From Hymenobacter convexus (GTDB lineage: Bacteria; Bacteroidota; Bacteroidia; Cytophagales; Hymenobacteraceae): a DNA stretch of 64,000 nucleotides. Positions 36,365 through 46,300 of this stretch are shown piece by piece (within the stretch, counting starts at the first letter, position 1; each line of letters begins with the position of its first letter). The translations under genes were made by a program, and so were the position numbers. The notes beneath the pieces are model-generated. The model saw nothing but the letters and a program-made list of their open reading frames with translations. It was not told the DNA's origin and did no database searches. The stretch spans positions 310,001 to 374,000 of the forward strand of contig NZ_JAUQON010000006.1 in the NCBI RefSeq assembly GCF_030580955.1. The letters are read 5' to 3'.

Positions 36365-37276
36365 ATGAGAAAACCGCTACTCTTCCTTTCCTTGCTGCTG
36401 GCTTTCGGCACCGCCCTCGCCAAACCCAAGGCCAAGCCCATCCTCACCGCCGCCGATTCGGTGGCCATGTGGCGCGCCGCCGAAAAAGCCTACGTCGATT
36501 CCGTGAATGCCACCCTGCACTACCAGCAGGGCCACATCGTGCTGCCCGGCGGCATCGGCGAGCTCACCGTGCCGCGCGGCTTCCGCTACCTCGATTCGGC
36601 CCAGAGCCGCCGCGTGCTGGTCCAGCTCTGGGGCAACCCCAACGGCGAAAGCCTGGGCATGCTCTTCCCCGTCGACCGCGGCCCCGTGGACCGCAACCAC
36701 TGGGCCTATTCCATCGATTTCGACGCCATGGGCTATGTGAAGGACGATGACGCCGACGATATCGACTACAACGACCTGCTGATGGAAATGCAGGACGACA
36801 CCCGCGAAAACAACCGGGAGCGCGAAAAAGCCGGCTTCGACCCCGTCTACCTGCTGGGCTGGGCCGCTAACCCTTACTACGACAAAAACACCCACGCCCT
36901 GCACTGGGCCAAGTCCCTGCGCTTCGGCACCGACACCGACACGGTGCTCAACTACAACGTGCGCCTGCTCGGCCGCAAAGGCGTGCTCATTCTGAACGCC
37001 ATCGGCGACCCCAGCCAATTGGCCGAAGTCAAAGCCAGCATTCCCGGGCTGCTCTCCAACGTCACCTTCACCAAGGGCCAGCAGTACACCGACTTCGACG
37101 CCGGCCTCGACGAGGTGGCCGCCTACACCATCGGCGGCCTGGTGGCGGGCAAGGTATTGGCCAAAGTGGGGCTGTTTGCTGTCATCCTCAAATTCTGGAA
37201 GCTGGGCATGCTCGCCATTGCGGGCGCTTGGGCGGCCATCAAGCGGTTTTTCGGCTTCGGCAGCAAAGAAGCGTAG
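36365..37276 (+). CDS. DUF2167 membrane protein
   Basis: A 303-residue exported membrane protein: signal peptide (MRKPLLFLSLLLAFGTALA), a conserved periplasmic domain (about 50-245), and two C-terminal transmembrane helices (about 250-298, with LVAGKVLAKVGLFAVILKFW). The GELTVPRGFRYLDSAQSR and LGWAANPYYDKNTHALHWAK motifs are the DUF2167 signature. Its function is unknown. The gene stands alone. Confidence 0.88.
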   Translation: MRKPLLFLSLLLAFGTALAKPKAKPILTAADSVAMWRAAEKAYVDSVNATLHYQQGHIVLPGGIGELTVPRGFRYLDSAQSRRVLVQLWGNPNGESLGMLFPVDRGPVDRNHWAYSIDFDAMGYVKDDDADDIDYNDLLMEMQDDTRENNREREKAGFDPVYLLGWAANPYYDKNTHALHWAKSLRFGTDTDTVLNYNVRLLGRKGVLILNAIGDPSQLAEVKASIPGLLSNVTFTKGQQYTDFDAGLDEVAAYTIGGLVAGKVLAKVGLFAVILKFWKLGMLAIAGAWAAIKRFFGFGSKEA

Positions 37277-37351
37277 CCGCCCGCCCCGGCGGCGCGTAAA
37301 GGCAGCATAAAGGCAGGGCCCTGCCCCTGCGGGGCCTTACCTTCGCTGCCT

Positions 37352-38074
37352 ATGAAATTTCTGCGCGAGCTTTTTCAAAAAAACTTCTCCACGCTGCTGT
37401 CCATGGTGCTGCTGGTGGCCGTGCCGTTGCTGGGCAGCTCGTCGCTCACGTTTGTGCTCTACCGCAACCAGCAGTTTCTCGAAAACCTCACCACTGCCCA
37501 AAGCCTGCTCTACTTCGTCATCGTGGGCGTGGCCATGGCCTTTTCGCTGGTCAACACCACCGCCGTGGTGCTCATTACGGGCTTTTATTTGGGCTGGAGC
37601 GGGTTTCCGGGCATGGTGGTGGCCTATGCGCTGGCCGCGCTGGTGGGCTACCAAATTGCCACCACCCTCGACCACGGCAAGATGCTGGCTTTCCTCAGCC
37701 ACTTCCCCAAGGCCGACGCCGTGATGAAGGAGCTGAAAACCGACAGTTGGCAGCTCATTTTCCTCACCCGCGTGTCGCCCGTCACGCCGTTTGCCCTGAT
37801 GACGTTCATCCTGGCCATTATGCGGGTGCGGCGCGGGCCCTTTCTGTTTGCCTCCATTGCCGGCATGCTGCCGCGCAGCCTGTTCTTCTACTGGCTGGGC
37901 ACGAAGGCGCAGGACGTCTTCACGCTGCTCAAAGACCCCGGCACCGGCACCACCGGCAAGCTGCTGCTCCTAGCGTTGGTGGCGCTGTCATTCTTCGGCC
38001 TCTACTATATTTTCAACCACGCACTCAAGCGGGCCCTCCACAACAGCGCCGCCGACACAAAAAAGCAGCCTTGA
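37352..38074 (+). CDS. VTT/DedA-type membrane protein (TVP38/TMEM64-like)
   Basis: A 240-residue protein with about six membrane segments and the VTT domain (SNARE-associated/DedA). The conserved GFYLGWSGFPGMVVAYALAA and LTRVSPVTPFALMTFILAI loops lie at about 75-165. Family members are linked to phospholipid scramblase or flippase activity and membrane stress. It follows the DUF2167 gene after 75 bases on the same strand. Confidence 0.85.
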   Translation: MKFLRELFQKNFSTLLSMVLLVAVPLLGSSSLTFVLYRNQQFLENLTTAQSLLYFVIVGVAMAFSLVNTTAVVLITGFYLGWSGFPGMVVAYALAALVGYQIATTLDHGKMLAFLSHFPKADAVMKELKTDSWQLIFLTRVSPVTPFALMTFILAIMRVRRGPFLFASIAGMLPRSLFFYWLGTKAQDVFTLLKDPGTGTTGKLLLLALVALSFFGLYYIFNHALKRALHNSAADTKKQP

Positions 38075-38130
38075 TTCTGAGCCGCTTGCGTGAAAATCGA
38101 AAAATTATTGCCAAAAAACTCGCAGCGGGC

Positions 38131-38162
38131 TTGTGAAGCCGGTTTTTCTCTCCCTACCTTTG
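38131..38162 (+). promoter_or_regulatory. Promoter of tRNA-Arg
   Basis: The -7 box TACCTTTG (38155-38162) is a perfect TAnnTTTG match, with TTG at 38131-38133 as a -33 candidate (21-base gap). It lies 21 bases before the tRNA. Confidence 0.6.
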
Positions 38163-38182
38163 TGCTCCCAACACGGGAAAAG

Positions 38183-38256
38183 GGTTGTGTAGCTCAATTG
38201 GATAGAGCATCTGACTACGAATCAGAAGGTTTAAGGTTCGACTCCTTACACGACCA
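38183..38256 (+). tRNA. tRNA-Arg (anticodon ACG)
   Basis: The acceptor stem GGTTGTG/CACGACC has one U-G pair. The D arm is GCTC...GAGC, the anticodon arm TCTGA-CTACGAA-TCAGA gives anticodon ACG (38217-38219), and the T arm is TAAGG-TTCGACT-CCTTA. The CCA end is not encoded. Length is 74 bases. A tRNA 3' end is a common integration site, and the mobile element begins just downstream. Confidence 0.97.
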
Positions 38257-38260
38257 CTAG

Positions 38261-38296
38261 AAACCGCTCTCACGATACTGTGAGGGCGGTTTTTTG
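38261..38296 (+). terminator. Terminator of tRNA-Arg
   Basis: CCGCTCTCAC pairs with GTGAGGGCGG around GATACT, followed by TTTTTT. Confidence 0.85.
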
Positions 38297-38420
38297 CTTT
38301 TCGGGGAATGTTGGAGGGCATGAAGGGCCTGTATCAAGCCATTTCAGTAGCAAAGGCGAGTCAAGTGGTTTGCTTTTCTTGTGGGCTCCGCCTAAGTTCT
38401 GTCCTGTAGGATGATAAAGA

Positions 38421-38450
38421 GTTTACTTCGTCTACATTGTTGTATCTTGC
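38421..38450 (+). promoter_or_regulatory. Element promoter (GTATCTT class)
   Basis: TTTAC near 38421 and TATCTTGC (38443-38450) are separated by about 18 bases, close to the Bacteroidota -33/-7 layout. The sequence ACATTGTTGTATCTTGC is shared with other element promoters. It lies about 22 bases before the GTG start at 38473. Confidence 0.5.
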
Positions 38451-38472
38451 AAGTACAGCATACCTCTAAACA

Positions 38473-40308
38473 GTGGCAGAAGTAAACGGAGAAAATTCAG
38501 TGCCGAGAGGCGTGGCCGGGACCGGGGCCAGTTTCATACTCGGCCGTACCGGGCCGGACGCCCTCTCGCTGCTCGAAGCCGGCCGCCGCTCGTCGGCCAT
38601 TGCCGCGCAGCAGGAAGCCAACCGCCAAGCCAAGCGGGTTGAGCAAGACGCGAAGGATTACCACGACTCGGTAAAGTACGAGCAAAGTGGTTCGCCGTAC
38701 TTCGCCCAGCAACTGAACGAGAAGGTATATAAGCCCTTTGTGGGGGAGCTGCGAGGCATCTACGAGAAGCGCGACCTTGACCGGATGGGGCGGCAGATGG
38801 CAGCGGAGCCGTTGAAGCAGCGGGTTGGAAATGAAACGAAGCAGTCCGACGCGAAAACGGCCTACCTGAACGATGCCATCAGGAAGTATCAGAACGACCC
38901 GCTCTACAACGCCAAGTACGCCACCGAGCACCTAGCCAAAGCCCTGCGCGGGAAGGATGGCTCCGGCCTGCTCCCCTCGGAGTTTGACGAGGAAGCGTGG
39001 AAGGCGGGCCTGCTCGGCGACCACCAGCTTTATAACGAGAAAGCGGTGATTGACCACACCACCAAGGGCCTGTTTCCCATCATCAGCCAGAAGATTGCCG
39101 AGGCCGGGCAACTCGGAGGCCAGCACACGGCCGATACTGTGCGCGGGCGCCTCGTGGCCTTCGACGGCAAGGGTCACCCCATGCTCAACGCCGATGGCAG
39201 CCCCAAGCTCAACCTGACCGCCGACATGGACAACCTGCTCGACAGCGACCCGCTATTCAAATTAAAGACAGATGCTCGTGTGGCGGCCTACGACGCGGAA
39301 CGCCAGAAAAGCATTGAGGCCAACGCCGCCGACCCTACCGTTCCCGTGTTGCCCATTATGACGCGGCGCGGGCATCACGCGCAAATGGTTGGCCCGCTCG
39401 CGTTCTACGACACGACCAAAGATGAAGGACTGAACGCACTGGTGCCCCGCAATCGCGCCGCCGCCAAAGACAACCCCAACAAGGTGGTGGTGAGCGACTA
39501 CGCAGGCGCCCGCCAGTCGGACTACGTACACCCGATGCGCGGCCAGGTAACTAACCACTACGCCGAGGTGGGCCAGAGCTTTGGCAGCGCAGCCAAGCCC
39601 TACGTGGAGGTGTCTGTTCCCACGGCCAACATGACCATCATCGGCCAGGATGGCAAGCCCACCGACACCAACCACATCAAGGGCGGCGGCAATACGAAGG
39701 TGAAGGCGCAAACCCGCTCCTACGTGCTCTACACGAAGTCCGGCAAGCGCCTCGGGCGGCCCGAAGCATTTGCCACCGACCAGGAGGCGGCCGACTACGC
39801 CCTGAAAATTGCCCGCGAATACCCCAAGCCCCAGGACCTTGAATTGCGGGTGGAAGGACGCGGAATCGTTGAGGACGCCGCGCGCACAGCAGGCGACGGT
39901 TTGGGCGGGCTCGGGGGCGCTCCGTTGGTGTACCAGCCAGCGAAAAATCGAGGCGAAACCGGAAAAATGGCGCCTGATAATTCAGTTGCCAAAACCGAGC
40001 GCACGGTGCTTTTCCCCATCACCCAGGAAGCCGACGAGCAGTTGGCCCGCGCCACGGGCGGCAAGTGGAGCCACTACAAGCCCTCCCCGGCCCAAGCCGC
40101 CCTGCTGCGCGAGGTAACCAAGCGCGGCGGCAAGTTCGTGAGCCCCTACAGCCACGCCCAACGCGAGGCCGAGAAAGCTACCAACCCCAAAACCAAGCCC
40201 CAGCGGCCGGCCTTCCTGAACGCGCCCACTACGGGCCAGAAAGCCAAGAAAGTCACCAACAACAAAACCACCAACGCCGCCGCCGGTAATTCGGGCGGGA
40301 TGCTCTAA
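38473..40308 (+). CDS. Phage-type protein of unknown function, 611 residues
   Basis: A GTG start follows a good promoter. The protein is hydrophilic and Ala/Lys/Glu-rich, with a basic region (QQEANRQAKRVEQDAKDYHD) near the N-terminus that may form a coiled coil, and a Lys/Thr/Asn-rich tail (KKVTNNKTTNAAAGNSGG). No membrane segment or known domain was recognised. Its stop lies 3 bases before the start of the 2978-residue gene, so the two are surely co-transcribed and may act together, for example as virion or injected proteins. This role is inferred from position only. Confidence 0.8.
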   Translation: MAEVNGENSVPRGVAGTGASFILGRTGPDALSLLEAGRRSSAIAAQQEANRQAKRVEQDAKDYHDSVKYEQSGSPYFAQQLNEKVYKPFVGELRGIYEKRDLDRMGRQMAAEPLKQRVGNETKQSDAKTAYLNDAIRKYQNDPLYNAKYATEHLAKALRGKDGSGLLPSEFDEEAWKAGLLGDHQLYNEKAVIDHTTKGLFPIISQKIAEAGQLGGQHTADTVRGRLVAFDGKGHPMLNADGSPKLNLTADMDNLLDSDPLFKLKTDARVAAYDAERQKSIEANAADPTVPVLPIMTRRGHHAQMVGPLAFYDTTKDEGLNALVPRNRAAAKDNPNKVVVSDYAGARQSDYVHPMRGQVTNHYAEVGQSFGSAAKPYVEVSVPTANMTIIGQDGKPTDTNHIKGGGNTKVKAQTRSYVLYTKSGKRLGRPEAFATDQEAADYALKIAREYPKPQDLELRVEGRGIVEDAARTAGDGLGGLGGAPLVYQPAKNRGETGKMAPDNSVAKTERTVLFPITQEADEQLARATGGKWSHYKPSPAQAALLREVTKRGGKFVSPYSHAQREAEKATNPKTKPQRPAFLNAPTTGQKAKKVTNNKTTNAAAGNSGGML

Positions 40309-40311
40309 TAC

Positions 40312-43300
40312 ATGGCCGAACTCTACACCCAGGACACTCCCGCCCAGGAACCCACCACCCCGACTGCACCGCCCGACTTCAAGGCCAAGCGCAGTAAATT
40401 CCTAGCCAAATTTACCGAGCTTGATGGCGGGGAACCGCTGGACGACGCCAAGTTGGAGGCCATTCTGACCGACGACACGAAGCGCGACGAGTTCGTGCAG
40501 TACGTGGGCCAACTCAATCCGAAGTTCAAGATGAGCGGGCAGGAGCTAACGGATGCCCTCGGCTATAAAAAAAAAGTGCAGTCCGTCGATGGTGGGATGC
40601 CCTCTGCCGCTACGCCGGGGACTGCCTCAGTGGTGGCAAATGGTCTGCCGGGCGATAGGCCGTTTGAGCAAGTAGCCACTGACGCCGCGCCCCTGCCCGG
40701 GCTTACTCCCGCCCAGCCCTACGACGCCTTGGCCGCCCTCAACGGTGCGCCGGATGCCACCGAGCAAGTATTCCCGGCTTCGTTCACCGGCCCGCGCCCG
40801 GCGGGCACCTACCAGAAGCGCGAGGACTCGGGCACGGTGGCCGAGGGCACCGAATACCTTTCCCCCGCCTCGCAGGCCGGCCAGCTCAACCCCGAGCAGG
40901 CACCAGCCGCCCCGCAGGAATCGTTTCTCTCGGCCTTGGGCAAGAACATCGGCAACATTCCCGGCGACCTGGTGCGCGCAGGCGGCAACGCCCTCGACTA
41001 CCTCGGCGACGTTAACCAGAAATACCTTACCCCCAAGTCCGACGTGGCCCCCGGCTACGAGGACGAAGTGGGCGTGGTCACCGACAACAAGCCCTCGGAC
41101 CAAATGGGCGCGACGATGCGGGACGCGGGCGAGAGCATCAAGTTCAAAATCGCCGACAACGCCCGCAAGAGTGTGCTGGACGACCCCACGAACGGCGCGG
41201 CATGGGGCAACCTACTCGGGCAGGGCGCAAACTCCATTGTACAGGTTGGCGCGGCATCACTGGCAGGCGGGCCGCTGGGTGGCGTGACGATGGGCGGCGC
41301 GCTCGGCATTAGCTCCACCAAGGATGCCGCCCGTCAGGCCGGGCTGAGCGAAACCGAGGCCATGTACACGGCCACCGCCCTCGCTCCGATTCAGGGCGTT
41401 TTGGAAGAAATGGGCGCGGGCATCATCACCAAGAACAAGGCCATCACGGGGCTACTCACCAAAACCATCGTGGGCCGGGCACTGGCCGAGGGCGGCGGCA
41501 AGCTCACCCAATCGGCCCTCGCCAAGTCCGTGGCCGCTATTCTGCCGGGCGTGGTGAAATCCGCCGCCAGCCACGGCGCAGGCGAGGCCGTGACGGAGTT
41601 CCTGCAAGGGGAGGCCGAAGGCATTGCCCAACTCACGGCGGATAAGGTGCGCGGCAACAGTTCAGCCCCAGCCGGTAAGGGCCGCTACGGCACCACGGCT
41701 TACGACGCGCTCGTGAAAAGCCCGCTGGAACAGGCCATCGGTGGCTTCGCAGCCGGTGGGCTTGCCAGCACCGCCTTCCACGGCGAGCACCCCCCCGAAG
41801 CCCCGGCCGACGAGCAAGTGGTACAGCGCCGTCGCGCGCCCGAAGGCACCGCCCCCATCACCGCTGACCGCCCGGCCGCCCGGCTGCTGGGCAAGGCCGT
41901 GGTGGTGCGCGACGACGCAGGCATGACCCAGCTAGGCAAAATTCACCACGTCACGGGCACAGGCGAGAACCGCGCCATCATCGTGCGCGATACAAACGGC
42001 AAGCTCAGCAAGCACGCCCAAAGCAACGTTTTCACTACCTCTCCAACCAAAGCTCCTACCCCGGCTCTACCCGCCACCCCACGCACTGACCCCGGGCCTA
42101 CCCGCGACCCGATTCCAACCAACTCCCGCCCGCAAGCAGCCGAAACCCAAACTGTGAATTTCACAGAAAGGGCAGACGTAAGCGCGGGCGGGAATAGTGC
42201 AGTAAGCGGCCCCACCTTGGGCGAGTTGGTGCCTGAGTCTGCCACCGAGGCCGCGCCGCTCGACCTGAATATGGGCGGGCAGCCAGTACGAGCTTTTCGT
42301 AATGCCGAGGGCGACGTGGAGCTGCACCACGCCGACGGGCAAATCAGCGTGCTCGACAAAGGCCAACAGTTCGACCACCCGGCCACCGACTTCCTGCTGG
42401 ATGCCACGCCGACTGCTCCCCAATCTCGCGGCGCAAAAGTGAGCCGCGAGAATAACGCCAAGCCAAGCGCCATCAAGCCCGGCGACACCGTGAGCGTGGG
42501 CGGGCTCGACCTGCCCATCGAGGACGTGACGCGCAACGCAGCCGGCGAGATTGACGCCGTGATGGTGACGGGTAAGAACGGCAGCCGCATCATCGTAGCC
42601 AACAACCCCGACGGCAAGGCCGCCCTGGCTGAGCTGAACGCCCGCGAAGTGATGACGGGAATCCCGTCATCACTGACAGTCAATAACTTATCAGAAAGTA
42701 ACCCCGACTCACAACCAACTGAACCACAGGGCCAAGTCAAAAGTGAGCCGGCTAAACCCGTGCCCACCTACGGCACGCCCAGCGCCAACCGGGAGGCCGG
42801 AGCGTTCCAAAAAGACGGGCGAACCTACACCCGCCAGGAGCCCATCGGTTCCCGTGCCGTTCAGGGCAGAGCGTCCACGGCCACCTTTGCCGACGGGGTA
42901 AATGTCCCCGTGCGCTACGCACTCATCGAAGCCGACGAGTTGCAACCCTCGCACACCGGGGGCAGCCAAAACCTCAACCACTTTCTTCCCGAGGCCCAAC
43001 CCAAAAACCGCAGCGCCGCCTTCGACCAAGCCAGCCAGGTAGCGATTGACAACATCGCCGCCAACCCCGACGTGGCCCAGCTCGCGCAATCCCCCACCGC
43101 GTATGCCGGGGCGCCCATCATCAACGGCCGGGGCGAAATCATCCAAGGCAATGGCCGGGGCGAAGGCATCCGGCAGCACTACCGCCAGGACGGCAAGGCT
43201 TACCGCAAGGGCGTTCTGAAAGAGGCGCAGGCCGTGGGCATCGACCCCGCGCAGGCCGCCGCCATGAAAAAGCCCGTGCTTGTGCGAATCGCCGACGTGA

Positions 43301-46300
43301 GCGACGCGAAAGCACGCGAGCTAGGCAACTACACCGCCGCCGACACCGAGAGCGGTGGGACGCGCCGTTTGGACGTGAAGCAGGCAGCCGGGCGCATGGA
43401 CCCCGAAGCCCGCGCCGACCTCGGCCGCTTGCTCACCCCGCCCGAAGGCGGCACCCTGACCGAAGCCATCCGCGCCAACGAGGGAGCCGTGCTGCGCTTC
43501 CTGCAAAAGCACCGCCTCGCCAACACCACCCAACTCCAAACCCTGTTCCGGCCCGACGGCACGCTGACCCCGAACGGCGTGGAAGACATTACCGCCCTCC
43601 ACCGTCAACTGCTATTCGCGGAGGGCGACCCCAACCTGCCCGAGCTGTTCCAGGAGCTGCCCGCCGCCGCGCAGAACGGCCTAGACCGCGCCGCTGGCTA
43701 TCTGGCCGGCGTGGCTGACGAGAAAAGCCTGACGCCTGAAATTCAGAACGCCATTGCCGGCGTCCACGAGTACCGCAACAGCGGCGCGTCGTTCTCCATC
43801 TGGACGCGCACCCCCAACCTGTTCGCCCCCGACGGGCAGCGCACCCCCGCCGAGCGGTATTCCCCGTTGGAGCTGGCCCTGATTAAGTTGCTTGCCGAGG
43901 AAAAGCGCCCGACGCACATTGCCAAGGCGTTTGCGCAGTACGCCTACGCCGCCAACGGCAACCCCTCCACCCTGTTTGACCCCACGCCCGCGCTGAGCCG
44001 GGCCGATGCCGTACAAAAAACCTTCTCCGTAACCGATGAAAACCCCCAAAACACCCCAGGAGCGCAAGGCGCGACTCGACCAAGTGCTGCCGACGGGCGA
44101 CCCGCGCCATCCCCGACACGAGGAATGGAAGGCCCGGCAGAAAACGCACAGCGCACCACACAACCTGATGCTGCAAATCCTCAACAGCCAGGACGAAACA
44201 CGCCCGCAGAACAACTAGACAGCCCCGCCGCCAAGCGTCAGGCCGCCCTCGACAAGATTAAAGCCCGCCGCGCACAACAAAACGGCCCGACCAGCGTTAG
44301 CGAAAAATTCACCCAAGATTATAAACTCCGTGAAGGCGAACCCGAAAGCATCCGAGAAACCGGCCACCAAGCCCTCGCCGCCGCCGAAAAAGCAGGTCGT
44401 AGAGGGAAAGGGCGGCTTCTGCCCACAGACGGGAATGATAGTGGAGAGCTTCGCCCCCTACGAAATGACGCCAACCCCGGCGCCCCGCTCAACCGGGCGG
44501 CGGCGGAAATAACCCAATCCGACATATCCGCCGACCTGCGCGACAAGGGTTCGGCCGTCTTCGTGGGGCGCATCATCAAGACCGTTAAGGACTTGGCAAC
44601 AATGGCACAGGTCATGCGTGACCCGCGCTGGGAAACATTCAAGTATTACTTCGTCAAGAAGCTGGCCGATGGCAGCGAGGAAATCGTGGGCGAGAGCACC
44701 ATGTCGGCCCGTATGCCCGGCACCGCGCCCGGCTTCCCGGACGCTTCCCAGCGCGGCGGCGCCTCGGCGGCCGACTGGCTAAAGCAGCAGATGGCCTCCC
44801 ACGGGGCAGACGGTTACTATTGCCAGCACAACCACCCCTCGGGCAATACCGGCGCCTCGCAGGCTGATATTGATTTTACCCAGTTTGTTGTTGAGAACGT
44901 GCCCGGCTTCAAGGGGCACATAATCATCAATCACAAGAGATACGGCCTGATAACTGCCAGTAAAGTAGGCGGCAAGACAACGCTGTACGTGGAGGAATCC
45001 AAACTCCTTCCCGGCGCGTGGAGCAACGAAACGTACTCCTTCACCGAAGACCCGCTACTTCAACCCTCGATACCCGGCCCGTTGCTGGGGCGCAACATTA
45101 CCAGCGCGTTGGACATGGCACGCCTGAGCAAAGAATTAGAGCAACGCAAGGACATTGTGCATCTGGTTGGACGTGGCACTAATGGGCGGGTGAAGGCCAT
45201 TGGTCGGATGCCGTTGGCAACGCTCGTGGGCTACGCCAAATTAGGGACTGCACCCGGCCGGGCACGCGGCGAGGCGGCGATTCGCAAGTTTGCGCGGGAC
45301 ACGGGCTCGCCCCACGTTATCCTTGTCAACCTGCCAAAGCCCAAAGGCAAGTTTGCGGCTTACATGGACAAGCCGAAAGACGGGGCCTATATCGCTCCTA
45401 ATGAGTACAACATAAGGTCGCTGATTGAAAAAGGCGTGCTATTCGACGCGCTGGACGTTACCGGCAAAACGTTGCGCGGTGAGATAAGTCAAGACCCCTT
45501 CGGAAAAAAAATTAGTGCGGACTGGATTGGACCAACGCCCGTTCCCCGTGTGTGGGAGGAATTGGCACCCTACGGCGTTTCCGACGAGGACATGGCCGAC
45601 TACCGCACCGTGTTGGAGAGCTACGCTGACGAAGGCGTGGTGAGCGGCAAGGAAATGCGCGCCCGCTTCCGCACCGACGTTGGCACTGAGGCCGAAACCG
45701 GCGTGAGCAACGAAGCCCTGAAAGCCATGGTGAGAGAGGTGCAGCAGAGCGCCGGCATCGTGCCCAAACTGAAGCCTGGCAAACAGGCGCTAAAGGCCCG
45801 CAAGCACGCCGAACGCTACGACCAAGCCACCCGCGAGAGCTTCACCGAGGACCAGGCCAAGTATATGCCCCGCAGGGTCGTAGAGAATCGTGCAGATGCC
45901 GACGCCTACATTCGGCAGGTGGGCATTGAGAACGCCTACGCCGTGGCACTGGACCGCCCCGAAGGCATCAGCGCGGCCGACCACATCGAGATTCAGGAAG
46001 CTGTGGCCGTGGCCTACCGCAAGCTGAGCGACGAGGCGCGCAAGGCTGGCAACCCCGAGCAGGGTGAGGAATTTTGGCAGAAGTCGAAGGACGCCCGCGC
46101 AGCTAAGGCAAACAGGCTGACCGAAGCAGGCCAGAGCCTTGCACAAGTAGCTGGCTTTGTAGCCGATGACCCCGACAGTGTGTTGGATTTGGCTATAAAG
46201 GAAACCGAAAAACTCCGCAAACCTAAGCTGGCAAAGGCTGAGAAAGCCGGTGCTCGCGTGGCCGACATTGCCACCCGTGAGCGCCAGTCGGCCATGAAGG

